From an uncultured Eubacterium sp. (lineage in GTDB: Bacteria; Bacillota; Clostridia; Lachnospirales; Lachnospiraceae), in the NCBI GenBank assembly GCA_947384955.1, contig CANDJC010000027.1, forward strand, positions 1 to 45,109: 45,109 nt of DNA, given 5' to 3'. The notes beneath the pieces are model-generated. The model had not been told where the DNA came from and ran no database searches. It saw nothing but the letters and a program-made list of their open reading frames with translations. The position numbers and the translations under genes were made by a program. Shown here piece after piece: positions 31,515 to 39,748 of this stretch (within the stretch, counting starts at the first letter, position 1; each line of letters starts with the position of its first letter).

Positions 31515-34199
31515 ATGGAAAAATTAAAATCAAGCATGTCAGCGAAGATTATCGCTATGATTCTTATGATGGTATGTCTGGCACTGTTTCTTGGAAGCGC
31601 TGCCGGAATGATGGTTATGGATTCCATGGGCGGCTATCAGATGAAAAAAAGTGAAATGCTGCAGAAAGGATACGAGAAAGTATGCAGTGACTATTCTGTG
31701 ATGGCTATGTCAGGATATGAGGAAGATTTTTGCAGAGAAGAGCTTTCAAAGACAAACTTCCGCTACGGGGTTGTAAAAGCAGACAGTATCAAAGACGCAG
31801 ATTTTCAAAATCCGAAAAGCTATATCGGGGGAAACTTTGACGAAATCCCGGATGGAAAAATCCCGGAAACAGAAGAGCTGCATTTTGAAGAATATGACAT
31901 CAGCGAAAATGCAGATTTTCATATCGGCAGCGGAAACATTCTGGATTCTTATTATGTCATCGGAGGCCAGCCGGAATATTATACCGATGAGTCGTATCCG
32001 TTAAGGGAATATGTCTATGACATGGAATCGAAGAATATTTATGCCCGCGGCGGGAATCAGCTGTTTATGCTTACCGGAAATCTATACGGTGACGGGATAG
32101 ACAGTGCAGAGCCGTTAAGCGGGGCAGAAAAGTTTCTTGCCACACAGGACGGGCAGCCGCGTTTTCAGGAAGATATCTGGGTCATGTCTGACATTGGTCC
32201 TGATATCAGGCTGACGGACCTTAGAATCATACAGAATCCTGAAGCGGAAGGATATGCCGAAGCTTCAAAGAAGGGGTTAACAGATCTGGAAATAAACAAT
32301 AACGTCATTTATACGGTCAGAAGGCATGAGGTGAAAACGCAGCATTATATTGTAGCTTCTTACGCAAGGCAGCCTCTTTTGGGAGAGCAGAGCTTCCGCG
32401 GCGGCGATATGTTTATCCAGATAAAGCTGATTGCTGATTTTGCTTACCGTATGCGGTATCCGGTGATTTTTATTCTTGTGCTGTCATTGATTTTACTGGT
32501 ATTTTCTTTTGGATTTTTAATGTCGGCAGCCGGACACCGGAAAGGCAGGGAGGGCATCAGCATGGGTTTTTGGGATAAGCTGCCGCTGGATTTGTCTTTT
32601 GCCCTGACTGTTTTTGCTGAATGGCTGGCTGCATGCGCAGTAGCTGTCTGCGGCCAGACCGTATTCGGATGGTCAGATGCCGGACTGACGGGACTTGTAT
32701 CTTTTATCGTTGTTTCATCCTGTGCGGGAATGGCGGGGATACTGCTTTTCACTGCATACTGCATGAGCTTTTCGGTGCATGTAAAGCTTGGAAAATGGTG
32801 GCGGCATACGGTAACGTACTGGTGCTGCAGAAAATGCCTGCACCTTCTTAGAAAAATCCTGTATCTGTGTATCCGCATGACAGCAGGCCTTTTTCGAAGT
32901 GCGGCGCTTTTATTCCGGAGCATGACGCTTTTGTGGAAAGCATGGCTGGTGCTGGGTCTGCTGGCATTTGCAGAATTTTTCGTTTTAATGAATAGTTATA
33001 CGGACGGGGACGTCGTCGCGCTCTGGCTGCTGGAAAAAATGATTCTGTATCCGTTTTTGATGGTTCAGCTGATGCAGCTTGTAAAACTGCAGAAAGGAGC
33101 ACAGAAAATCGCAGACGGAGCCCTGGATTATCAGATAGATACCAGGCATATGTTCTGGGAAATTAAAAAGCACGGAGAATGCTTAAACGATATCGGAAAG
33201 GGCATCAACAGCGCCGTAAATGAGCGGATGAAAAGCGAGCACTTTAAAACAGAGCTGATTACCAATGTCTCCCATGATATCAAAACACCTCTGACATCCA
33301 TTATTAACTATGTAGACCTTCTGCAGAAAGAAGAAATTGACAACCCTGTGGTACAGGAATATCTGGAAGTGCTTCACAGACAGTCTGCAAGATTAAAAAA
33401 ACTGATAGAAGATTTAATGGAGGCATCCAAAGCGTCTACCGGAAGCCTGAGCGTGGTGATGGAAAAATGCGAGGCCGGAGTCATGCTGGTACAGACGGTA
33501 GGGGAATTCGAAGAAAAGCTGATGCACAATCAGATTGAACTGCAGATTAAAAAGCCCGAAGCAGATATCTTTATCCACGCAGACAACAGGCATTTATGGC
33601 GTGTATTCGACAATTTAATGAACAATATCTGCAAATATGCCCAGCCGATGACAAGAGCTTATGTAAACCTGGAACAGCAGGAAGGGCAGGCAGTCATTAC
33701 GTTTCGCAATATTTCCAGATATCAGCTGAATATCAGCAGCGAGGAATTAATGGAACGCTTCGTGCGCGGCGACAGCTCCAGAAATACAGAGGGCAGCGGC
33801 CTTGGGATATCCATTGCAAAAAGCCTGACGGAGCTTATGAACGGAGAGTTTGCGCTGGTTGTAGACGGGGATTTGTTTAAGGTGATACTGACATTTCCGC
33901 TGTATGATGCGCAAAAGCCGGAATATCTTCCGCCTGCGGAAAGCTTCAGGGTGTATCGGGAAGATGCGGTGAAAAAAGAACCCAGACTGCTTACGGGGAT
34001 TGCGAACGGTATCCACAGCGCGGGGATGCAGGCAGCCGGATTCGGACAGAATGTGGCGGATAGAAGCGGACGGGCGCTGAGGAGGGCTGGAAGATTTGCG
34101 TATCATGTGAAGGAGGCTGCGAGGCTGGCGAAAGAAGAGGAGAGGATGCAGGAGGATGAGATGAAGGGAGGATGTGAGGAGGTGAAGAAGGCGGAATAG
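31515..34199 (+). CDS. Multi-pass sensor histidine kinase
   Basis: An 894-residue kinase, much larger than the usual partner of a VanR-type regulator. Helix 1 lies at about residues 10-33, then a ~280-residue extracytoplasmic sensor (34-312). About five further helices lie between 314 and 525. HisKA has the phosphoacceptor His587 in VSHDIKTP, and HATPase_c has the N-box NLMNNICKYA and G-boxes (GSGLGISIAKSL). A 90-residue Ala/Arg/Glu-rich C-terminal tail follows the catalytic domain. The translation starts 2 bp after the regulator stop. The signal is unknown. Confidence 0.92.
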   Translation: MEKLKSSMSAKIIAMILMMVCLALFLGSAAGMMVMDSMGGYQMKKSEMLQKGYEKVCSDYSVMAMSGYEEDFCREELSKTNFRYGVVKADSIKDADFQNPKSYIGGNFDEIPDGKIPETEELHFEEYDISENADFHIGSGNILDSYYVIGGQPEYYTDESYPLREYVYDMESKNIYARGGNQLFMLTGNLYGDGIDSAEPLSGAEKFLATQDGQPRFQEDIWVMSDIGPDIRLTDLRIIQNPEAEGYAEASKKGLTDLEINNNVIYTVRRHEVKTQHYIVASYARQPLLGEQSFRGGDMFIQIKLIADFAYRMRYPVIFILVLSLILLVFSFGFLMSAAGHRKGREGISMGFWDKLPLDLSFALTVFAEWLAACAVAVCGQTVFGWSDAGLTGLVSFIVVSSCAGMAGILLFTAYCMSFSVHVKLGKWWRHTVTYWCCRKCLHLLRKILYLCIRMTAGLFRSAALLFRSMTLLWKAWLVLGLLAFAEFFVLMNSYTDGDVVALWLLEKMILYPFLMVQLMQLVKLQKGAQKIADGALDYQIDTRHMFWEIKKHGECLNDIGKGINSAVNERMKSEHFKTELITNVSHDIKTPLTSIINYVDLLQKEEIDNPVVQEYLEVLHRQSARLKKLIEDLMEASKASTGSLSVVMEKCEAGVMLVQTVGEFEEKLMHNQIELQIKKPEADIFIHADNRHLWRVFDNLMNNICKYAQPMTRAYVNLEQQEGQAVITFRNISRYQLNISSEELMERFVRGDSSRNTEGSGLGISIAKSLTELMNGEFALVVDGDLFKVILTFPLYDAQKPEYLPPAESFRVYREDAVKKEPRLLTGIANGIHSAGMQAAGFGQNVADRSGRALRRAGRFAYHVKEAARLAKEEERMQEDEMKGGCEEVKKAE

Positions 34200-34228
34200 A
34201 TTGTGGATGAGGGAGTGGGGGGAGTGGC

Positions 34229-34481
34229 GGCGCGGACGCCGGAAGAGGGGATTTGCCCGGTCTTTCTGCGGCTGCTCCAGAATGTTAAGAAGCCCTAAGC
34301 ATTCTGCGGTTACGCTGTGGTAACGGACGGGACGCGGCACCTATTCGCCCTGGCTGAATGCCAGCAGCTACCGGTGCCGCTTCGGCTTCGCCGCCTGGTT
34401 ATAGAGCAGAATGCTAAGGGCTTCTAAACATTCTTCCAATGCCGCAGAAAGACCGGGCAAATCCCCTCTTCCGGCTGATTT
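34229..34481 (+). repeat. Structured intergenic repeat, copy R6, core type B
   Basis: Outer stem 34239-34271 pairs perfectly with 34442-34474 (33 bp) and resembles that of R1. The inner stem has CTAAG on both arms (GAAGCCCTAAGCATTCTGC, and GCAGAATGCTAAGGGCTTC). The core differs from type A: CGGACGGGACGCGGCACC, a GGTGCCGC return arm, then a CGGCTTCGCCGCCTGG hairpin. It begins about 30 bp after the histidine kinase stop. Confidence 0.9.
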
Positions 34482-34489
34482 CGTAAAGT

Positions 34490-35300
34490 GCTGCGTGTGA
34501 CATTTTGGAGGCAGAGAGGGTGGTTTTTGTGATAGGCAGATGGGGGTGCGGTGATGAGGTGTTTATGGTGGCTGTAAAGTAACACCAGTTTACAAGTTTT
34601 TGATTAGGTACAAGATGTAGATTCAATTATCATGGCTGTGTGCAATATCTAGCCTGGATTTTATAAAAACAACAGTTTAAGCGGATATTTATCCATAAAT
34701 TTAGTGATTATGCGGCTTTGTAAACAAGAGCTTGGAAAAAATGGGGAGACTCGAAAGAGTTCTGGGTTTTAAAAAATACGTGCAATTAGAAAATTTGTAA
34801 TCGATGGATAAAGCATACAAATGCGCCTTACCTGGCTGAGAATGCAGAGATTTCTGGGGAGGTTTTAGGTTTTCAGAGTTACAGGGAAGCAGGGGATTTT
34901 TAATCGGTCTGCTGTCTTTTATGCTTTTTAACTGGAATCTGTGAGCATTAAAGTGAATTGTCAATATTCTATTCTTTTCGGACAGAAGTGAAAGCTTATC
35001 ACAGCCAGTTTTGTAATATTGCCGATTTTCATCTAAATGAAGTTCTGCAAATGTGAAACTAAAAACAGGCCACCCATCATCTAATCCCAAACTTCCGTCT
35101 AAAATACATAAATTCTTCCTTCCAGTCTTTTCATGCAACACTATAATAACAGTTCAGTCCCCCCCATTCACGTTCAAATGCTGACCTCTATAGCATTTAA
35201 GCATTTACACACCGTATGTTTATCATGAAACTCTCCTAAGCGCCAGCGACACTTAAAAAGCACCAGCAACCCAGCTTACTGAGCGTATGTAAAACCTTTC
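34490..35300. other. Gap between R6 and R7: no confident gene
   Basis: About 0.8 kb without a convincing gene. A minus-strand frame of 146 codons (35141-34701) has a plausible protein-like first half (ILDGSLGLDDGWPVFSFTF) and then degenerates. It lacks a good ribosome site and recognisable family. It may be remnant coding DNA trapped between two inverted repeats. No tRNA, transposase or promoter pair was found. Confidence 0.4.
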
Positions 35301-35303
35301 AAT

Positions 35304-35558
35304 AACCAGCCGGATGATGGGAAGATGTCCTGGCTTTCGGTGACATTGGAGGAATGTTTAGAAGCCCTTAGCATTCTGCTATAAAACCAGGCGGCGAAGC
35401 CGAAGCGGCACCGGTAGCTGCTGGCATTCAGCCAGGGCGAATAGGTGCCGCGTCACGTCCGGTGCCACAGCGTAACCGCAGAATGCTTAGGGTTTCTTAA
35501 CATTCCGGAGCCGTCACCGAAAGCCAGGGCATCTTCCCGTCATCCGGCGTCCGCGCCG
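35304..35558 (-). repeat. Structured intergenic repeat, copy R7, core type B
   Basis: Outer stem 35310-35344 pairs with 35513-35547, 33 of 35, with the two exceptions being G-T pairs when read as the plus-strand RNA. Inner arms keep CTAAG on both sides with one extra mismatch. Core type B as in R6. The outer stem sequence is a fourth type, not shared with other copies here. Confidence 0.9.
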
Positions 35559-35609
35559 TCACATCCCCTCCCCCTTCATAATCCCCCGCACAAACCGAAT
35601 ATTATAAAC

Positions 35610-35638
35610 TTGACATTTCCAATTCATAGTGCTTTAAT
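35610..35638 (+). promoter_or_regulatory. Sigma-A promoter of the TrpXYZ-like operon
   Basis: TTGACA (35610-35615), 17-base spacer, TTTAAT (35633-35638). Downstream in the leader, AGAACCAGT (35651-35659) and ACCGGTTCT (35671-35679) form a 9-bp stem with one mismatch just before GGAGG, a possible operator or translational control. No T-box. Confidence 0.7.
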
Positions 35639-35696
35639 AAGAAATGCAAAAGAACCAGTTACATTCACGCACCGGTTCTAAATATGGAGGTCAGAT

Positions 35697-36779
35697 ATGA
35701 AAAAGAAATTAGCAGCAGCATTACTCACAGCACTTACAGCCGCCAGTCTTTCCGCCTGCGGCAGCCAGGATGCGGATTCCGCAAAAGGAACCCAGGACAA
35801 TGCGGACAGTCAGGCAAACGAAGAACAGGATGACAGCGAAGGCGGCGCATCTTATAAAGTCGGCATTGTGCAGTTTGTAGATGATGCGTCTTTAAACCAG
35901 ATTGAGAAGTCACTGGAAAAGGGACTGGATGAAAAGGGGAAGGAACTTGGCGTGACGTTTGAGTATGACGGTTATGTATTTAACGGGCAGGCGGATGCGA
36001 CCGTATTGAATCAGATAGGCGCAGACCTTGTGGCGGATGATGTGGATGCGATTATAGCGATTGCAACGCCTGCTGCACAGGTGATGCAGGCGGCTGTAGA
36101 AGATACACAGATACCGGTTATTTTTTCAGCAGTTACAGACCCTGTGACGGCCGGGCTGGTGGAGGATTTAAATGAACCGGGGGCAAATATTACAGGTACA
36201 TCCGATGCGCTGGATACCAATGCGGTTTTTGACCTGATGTTTGCGGCGAATCCGGATATCAGGTCTGTGGGGCTTTTGTACAGCAAGAGCGAGGATGCCT
36301 CTGCGAAAGCGATTGAAGAGGCAAAGGCATACTGTAAAGAGAAAGGCGTGGAAGTGACAGAAAAAACCGGTACGACGAACGACGAGGTATCTCTTGGCGC
36401 AGACGCTCTGGCGGCAGCCGGTGTAGATGCGGTATTTACACCGACAGATAATACGGTGATGAAGGCGGAGCTTGCCATTTATGAAAAATTTATCGATTCG
36501 AAAATCCCGCATTATACTGGGGCGGATTCTTTTGCGCTAAACGGGGCATTTTTAGGATACGGAGTAAATTACGAGGAGCTTGGCGCTGCTACGGCTGATA
36601 TGGCGGCAGAGGTCCTTGCAAAGGGCGCGGACCCTGCGAAGACGCCTGTACAGATGATGGATAACGGAATTGCTACGGTAAATATTGAAACGGCAGAAAA
36701 AATCGGACTGGATTACAGCGTTTTTTCTGATTTGTGCGAAACGGTAAAAGAGATAAAAACCGCTGAGGAATTTGAATAA
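35697..36779 (+). CDS. ABC transporter substrate-binding lipoprotein (TrpX-like family)
   Basis: A 360-residue lipoprotein with lipobox LSAC, lipidated at Cys21, an acidic linker (about 22-52), and the two-lobed ABC_sub_bind fold (YKVGIVQFVDDASLNQ at the start). Typical motifs are AIATPAAQ, PVIFSAVTDPV, GANITGTSD and the C-terminal NIETAEKIGL. Family members often bind tryptophan or tyrosine, but related groups have other ligands. GGAGG precedes the ATG. It heads the operon. Confidence 0.9.
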   Translation: MKKKLAAALLTALTAASLSACGSQDADSAKGTQDNADSQANEEQDDSEGGASYKVGIVQFVDDASLNQIEKSLEKGLDEKGKELGVTFEYDGYVFNGQADATVLNQIGADLVADDVDAIIAIATPAAQVMQAAVEDTQIPVIFSAVTDPVTAGLVEDLNEPGANITGTSDALDTNAVFDLMFAANPDIRSVGLLYSKSEDASAKAIEEAKAYCKEKGVEVTEKTGTTNDEVSLGADALAAAGVDAVFTPTDNTVMKAELAIYEKFIDSKIPHYTGADSFALNGAFLGYGVNYEELGAATADMAAEVLAKGADPAKTPVQMMDNGIATVNIETAEKIGLDYSVFSDLCETVKEIKTAEEFE

Positions 36780-36795
36780 ATAAAAGGAGTCACGC

Positions 36796-37713
36796 ATGAG
36801 TTCTATTTTTACGGTGTCTATTCTGCAGAGCGCGCTGGAGCTGGGATGTATTTATTCGCTTGTAGCGCTGGCATTATTTGTTTCTTATTCTTTGTTAAAC
36901 ATTGCGGACCTTACAACAGACGGATGCTTTACGCTTGGATGCTCGGTCGGGGCAATGGTAACGCTGGCGGGGCATCCGGTGCTGGCGTTATTTGCGGCGT
37001 TAGCTTCCGGTGCGCTGGCTGGTTCGGTGACGGCTTTCCTGCAGACAAAGATGGGGGTCGAATCAATTCTTGCAGGAATTATTGTCAATACGGGCCTTTA
37101 TACGGTAAATATTGCAGTGATGGGATTTTCTTCCAATGTCAGCCTGTTTAAGTCAGATACTATTTTTACATATGCAAAGGATGCGGTCAGCACGGACTGG
37201 TATAAGCTTATCCTTGCGGCAGTTATTGTGGCTGCGGCCGGGATTTTGCTGTCTTTATTTCTGAATACCAGGCTGGGGCTGTCAATCCGGGCGACTGGAA
37301 ATAATGCGGATATGGTACGGGCATCCAGCATTAATCCGGGGTTTACAGTTACGGTCGGCTTATGTGTGGCAAATGCGCTGACAGGCCTTTCCGGTGCAGT
37401 GTTAGCGCAGTATCAGAAATCCTGTGATATTAACCTTGGCACAGGCATGGTTACCATTGCGCTTGCGAGTCTGATTATCGGCGAGACGCTGACGGGTTCC
37501 GGTTCTATGAAAAAAAGGATTGCCGGCGTTGTGTTCGGAAGCTGCCTGTACCGCTTTCTTGTGGCGGTCGCGCTGCGCCTGAATGTTCCGGCAGAGTGTT
37601 TGAAGCTGGTATCTGCGGTGATTGTGGCGGCTGCGATTGCTTTCCCGCACCTGAAAAAGACAGCTGCGTTTACCAGGCAGAAGATGTCTGCGCGCAGCAG
37701 ACGCATAGATTAA
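36796..37713 (+). CDS. ABC transporter permease (TrpY-like)
   Basis: A 305-residue permease of the BPD_transp_2 (branched-chain/ribose-type) class, with about nine helices. Typical stretches: NIADLTTDGCFTLG near the second helix, TRLGLSIRATGNNADMVRASSIN (the cytoplasmic loop that contacts the ATPase), and GLSGAVLAQYQKSCDINLGTGM. AAAGGAG precedes the ATG, 16 bp after the binding-protein stop. Confidence 0.93.
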   Translation: MSSIFTVSILQSALELGCIYSLVALALFVSYSLLNIADLTTDGCFTLGCSVGAMVTLAGHPVLALFAALASGALAGSVTAFLQTKMGVESILAGIIVNTGLYTVNIAVMGFSSNVSLFKSDTIFTYAKDAVSTDWYKLILAAVIVAAAGILLSLFLNTRLGLSIRATGNNADMVRASSINPGFTVTVGLCVANALTGLSGAVLAQYQKSCDINLGTGMVTIALASLIIGETLTGSGSMKKRIAGVVFGSCLYRFLVAVALRLNVPAECLKLVSAVIVAAAIAFPHLKKTAAFTRQKMSARSRRID

Positions 37714-37729
37714 GGAAGGAGGCACAGCC

Positions 37730-38533
37730 ATGCTTCGTTTAAACAAAATCAGCAAGACGTTCAACAAAGGCACAGTGAATGAAAAAAAAGCTCTTTCCTC
37801 GATTGACCTGCATCTTGAAAAAGGAGATTTTGTTACCATTGTAGGCGGGAACGGCGCTGGGAAATCGACGCTTTTTAATGCCATTACCGGGGCTTTTTAT
37901 GTGGATGAAGGGCAGATTCTTTTAGATGGCGAGGATATTACTTACCGCAGAGACTATATCCGCAGCAGACAAATCGGGCACCTGTTTCAGGATCCTCTGC
38001 GCGGCACGGCGCCTGGCATGACGATTGAAGAAAATCTGGCGCTTGCTTACTTAAGGGCTTCTACCAAAAGGCATGCCTATTTAAGCAGTGTCAGCAAAAG
38101 CGAAAAAAAGATGTTCCGCGAGCGGCTCAGCGAGCTCGGCATGGGACTGGAAGACCGTATGAAGCAGCCGGCAGGCCTTTTATCAGGAGGCCAGCGCCAG
38201 GCGCTGACGCTTTTAATGGCAACGATGGTAACGCCGAAGCTGCTGCTTTTAGATGAACATACGGCGGCGCTTGACCCTGCAGCTGCGGCGAAGGTATTAA
38301 AGCTGACGGAGCAGATTATGAAAGAAAAACAGCTGACCTGCCTGATGGTTACCCACAATATGCACCAGGCGCTGGAACTTGGAAACCGCATGATTATGAT
38401 GGAGCAGGGCTCTGTTATTTTCCATGCAGCAGCAGAAGAAAAAAAGGCGCTTCAGGTTGAGGATTTACTGGAAAAATTCCGTGCCATTGCCGGAAAACAG
38501 CTGGACAATGACCGGATTTTATTATCGGTGTAA
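37730..38533 (+). CDS. ABC transporter ATPase (TrpZ-like)
   Basis: A 267-residue ATPase. Walker A GGNGAGKST is at residues 39-47, signature LSGGQRQ, Walker B with DEHTAALD (His in place of the usual Pro, as is common in this transporter group), and the switch His in VTHN. It starts 16 bp after the permease stop behind AGGAGG. It completes a binding-protein/permease/ATPase importer. Confidence 0.93.
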   Translation: MLRLNKISKTFNKGTVNEKKALSSIDLHLEKGDFVTIVGGNGAGKSTLFNAITGAFYVDEGQILLDGEDITYRRDYIRSRQIGHLFQDPLRGTAPGMTIEENLALAYLRASTKRHAYLSSVSKSEKKMFRERLSELGMGLEDRMKQPAGLLSGGQRQALTLLMATMVTPKLLLLDEHTAALDPAAAAKVLKLTEQIMKEKQLTCLMVTHNMHQALELGNRMIMMEQGSVIFHAAAEEKKALQVEDLLEKFRAIAGKQLDNDRILLSV

Positions 38534-38544
38534 AAGGAGCACAA

Positions 38545-39186
38545 ATGACCGGATATTTCAAAAACATCGGACTGCGCCGGATTGCCGGCATGGTATCAGG
38601 AAACATCATTCTGGGTATCGGAATTGCTGTCTTTCGGGCGTCTCTTTTGGGAAATGACCCGTACAGCGCCATGCTTTTAGCAGGAGCAGAGCATCTGCCC
38701 GTTACATACAGCACGCTGCTGCTGATTGTGAATGCAGCCGTTTTTAGTGTGGAAATTTTATGGGGAAGGCATTTCATCGGAATCGGAACCTTTGTAAACT
38801 GGTTTCTGCTCGGTTATGTGGCAAGTTTTTTTATGGAAGTGTCTGCAGTATTTCAGATACCGGAGCGCGGTCTTTTCATTCGCCTTCTTACCGTTGCCGC
38901 AGGCGTGCTGGTCGTAAGCCTGGGGGTTTCTTTATATCAGTCGGCAGACCTTGGCATTGCGCCGTATGACAGTCTTTCGATGATTATCAGCGAACACTGC
39001 CCGCTGCCTTATTTCTGGTGCCGGCTCGGTACGGATGTGGTATGTACGGCGGTCTGCTTTGCGCTGGGAGGAATCGTAAATGTGGGAACGGCAGTGTGTG
39101 CGTTTGGACTCGGGCCGTTTATTCATTTCTTTGACCGGACGGTGTCTTTCAGGGTGCTTGGGATGGAGCAGCTTAACAGGAAATGA
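38545..39186 (+). CDS. YczE/YitT-type membrane protein
   Basis: A 213-residue protein with about six helices and the repeated family pattern: GNIILGIGIAVFRASLLGNDPYS, and later GVSLYQSADLGIAPYDSLSM. Each half carries a glycine-rich helix followed by a D/N-P-x-D/S motif. Transport or regulation is suspected for relatives but not shown. AAAGGAG precedes the ATG, 11 bp after the ATPase, so it is probably in the same operon and may aid or widen the importer. Confidence 0.8.
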   Translation: MTGYFKNIGLRRIAGMVSGNIILGIGIAVFRASLLGNDPYSAMLLAGAEHLPVTYSTLLLIVNAAVFSVEILWGRHFIGIGTFVNWFLLGYVASFFMEVSAVFQIPERGLFIRLLTVAAGVLVVSLGVSLYQSADLGIAPYDSLSMIISEHCPLPYFWCRLGTDVVCTAVCFALGGIVNVGTAVCAFGLGPFIHFFDRTVSFRVLGMEQLNRK

Positions 39187-39235
39187 CTTTCAATGCTTAT
39201 TCAATTATCTTCCGTCATATTCCGTCTTTACAGCC

Positions 39236-39265
39236 TTGAAAAACCCTCCCTGTCTATGCTATAAT
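39236..39265 (+). promoter_or_regulatory. Sigma-A promoter of the hypothetical-argS pair
   Basis: TTGAAA (39236-39241), 18-base spacer, TATAAT (39260-39265), with TGC directly before the -10 (extended -10). A strong promoter, as expected for a synthetase operon. No T-box in the short leader. Confidence 0.8.
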
Positions 39266-39331
39266 AAACCCATAAAATAAAACGAAAGCCGGACAAAACG
39301 GGCTTTGATTTATAAATCAGGGGGTGTTGGA

Positions 39332-39742
39332 ATGGCAGCGGTATACGCGATTGATTTAATTGCAATCAGAGATAAAAAAAGAAAAATGGACAGCAGCATC
39401 GTCAAAGGCTGGAATGTCCACTATCAGACGCTGGAAGAGGTCGAAGAGCAGGAACGGCTGAAAAAGCAGAAGGAAAGAGAAGAACAGGCAAAGGCGGCCA
39501 GCGAAACCGAAGAGTCAGAAGATTCCGATGAAGTTCATCTGGAGGATAAAAAGGAAGCATTCAACCGCAAGACCGGTTCTTATTCCGGGAACTATGGAAA
39601 AAAACCGGTAAAGGATGCAGAAAAAAAGCATCAAATCGATGCAATTTTAAGTGATAAACCAGACGCCTATAAGTCAGCATTAAGTGCGATAAAATCAGAG
39701 TTTGACAAAGCGGCAGATGAAATCATTGCAGAAAGCAGGTAA
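39332..39742 (+). CDS. Hypothetical charged protein before argS
   Basis: A 136-residue soluble protein. A short conserved-looking start (MAAVYAIDLIAIRDKKRK) leads into a very charged, Glu/Lys-rich region (about residues 35-80) likely to be disordered or coiled. The end is helical. GGGGG precedes ATG 39332. It ends 6 bp before argS, so the two are co-transcribed. Family not recognised. Confidence 0.7.
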   Translation: MAAVYAIDLIAIRDKKRKMDSSIVKGWNVHYQTLEEVEEQERLKKQKEREEQAKAASETEESEDSDEVHLEDKKEAFNRKTGSYSGNYGKKPVKDAEKKHQIDAILSDKPDAYKSALSAIKSEFDKAADEIIAESR

Positions 39743-39748
39743 ACAGAA

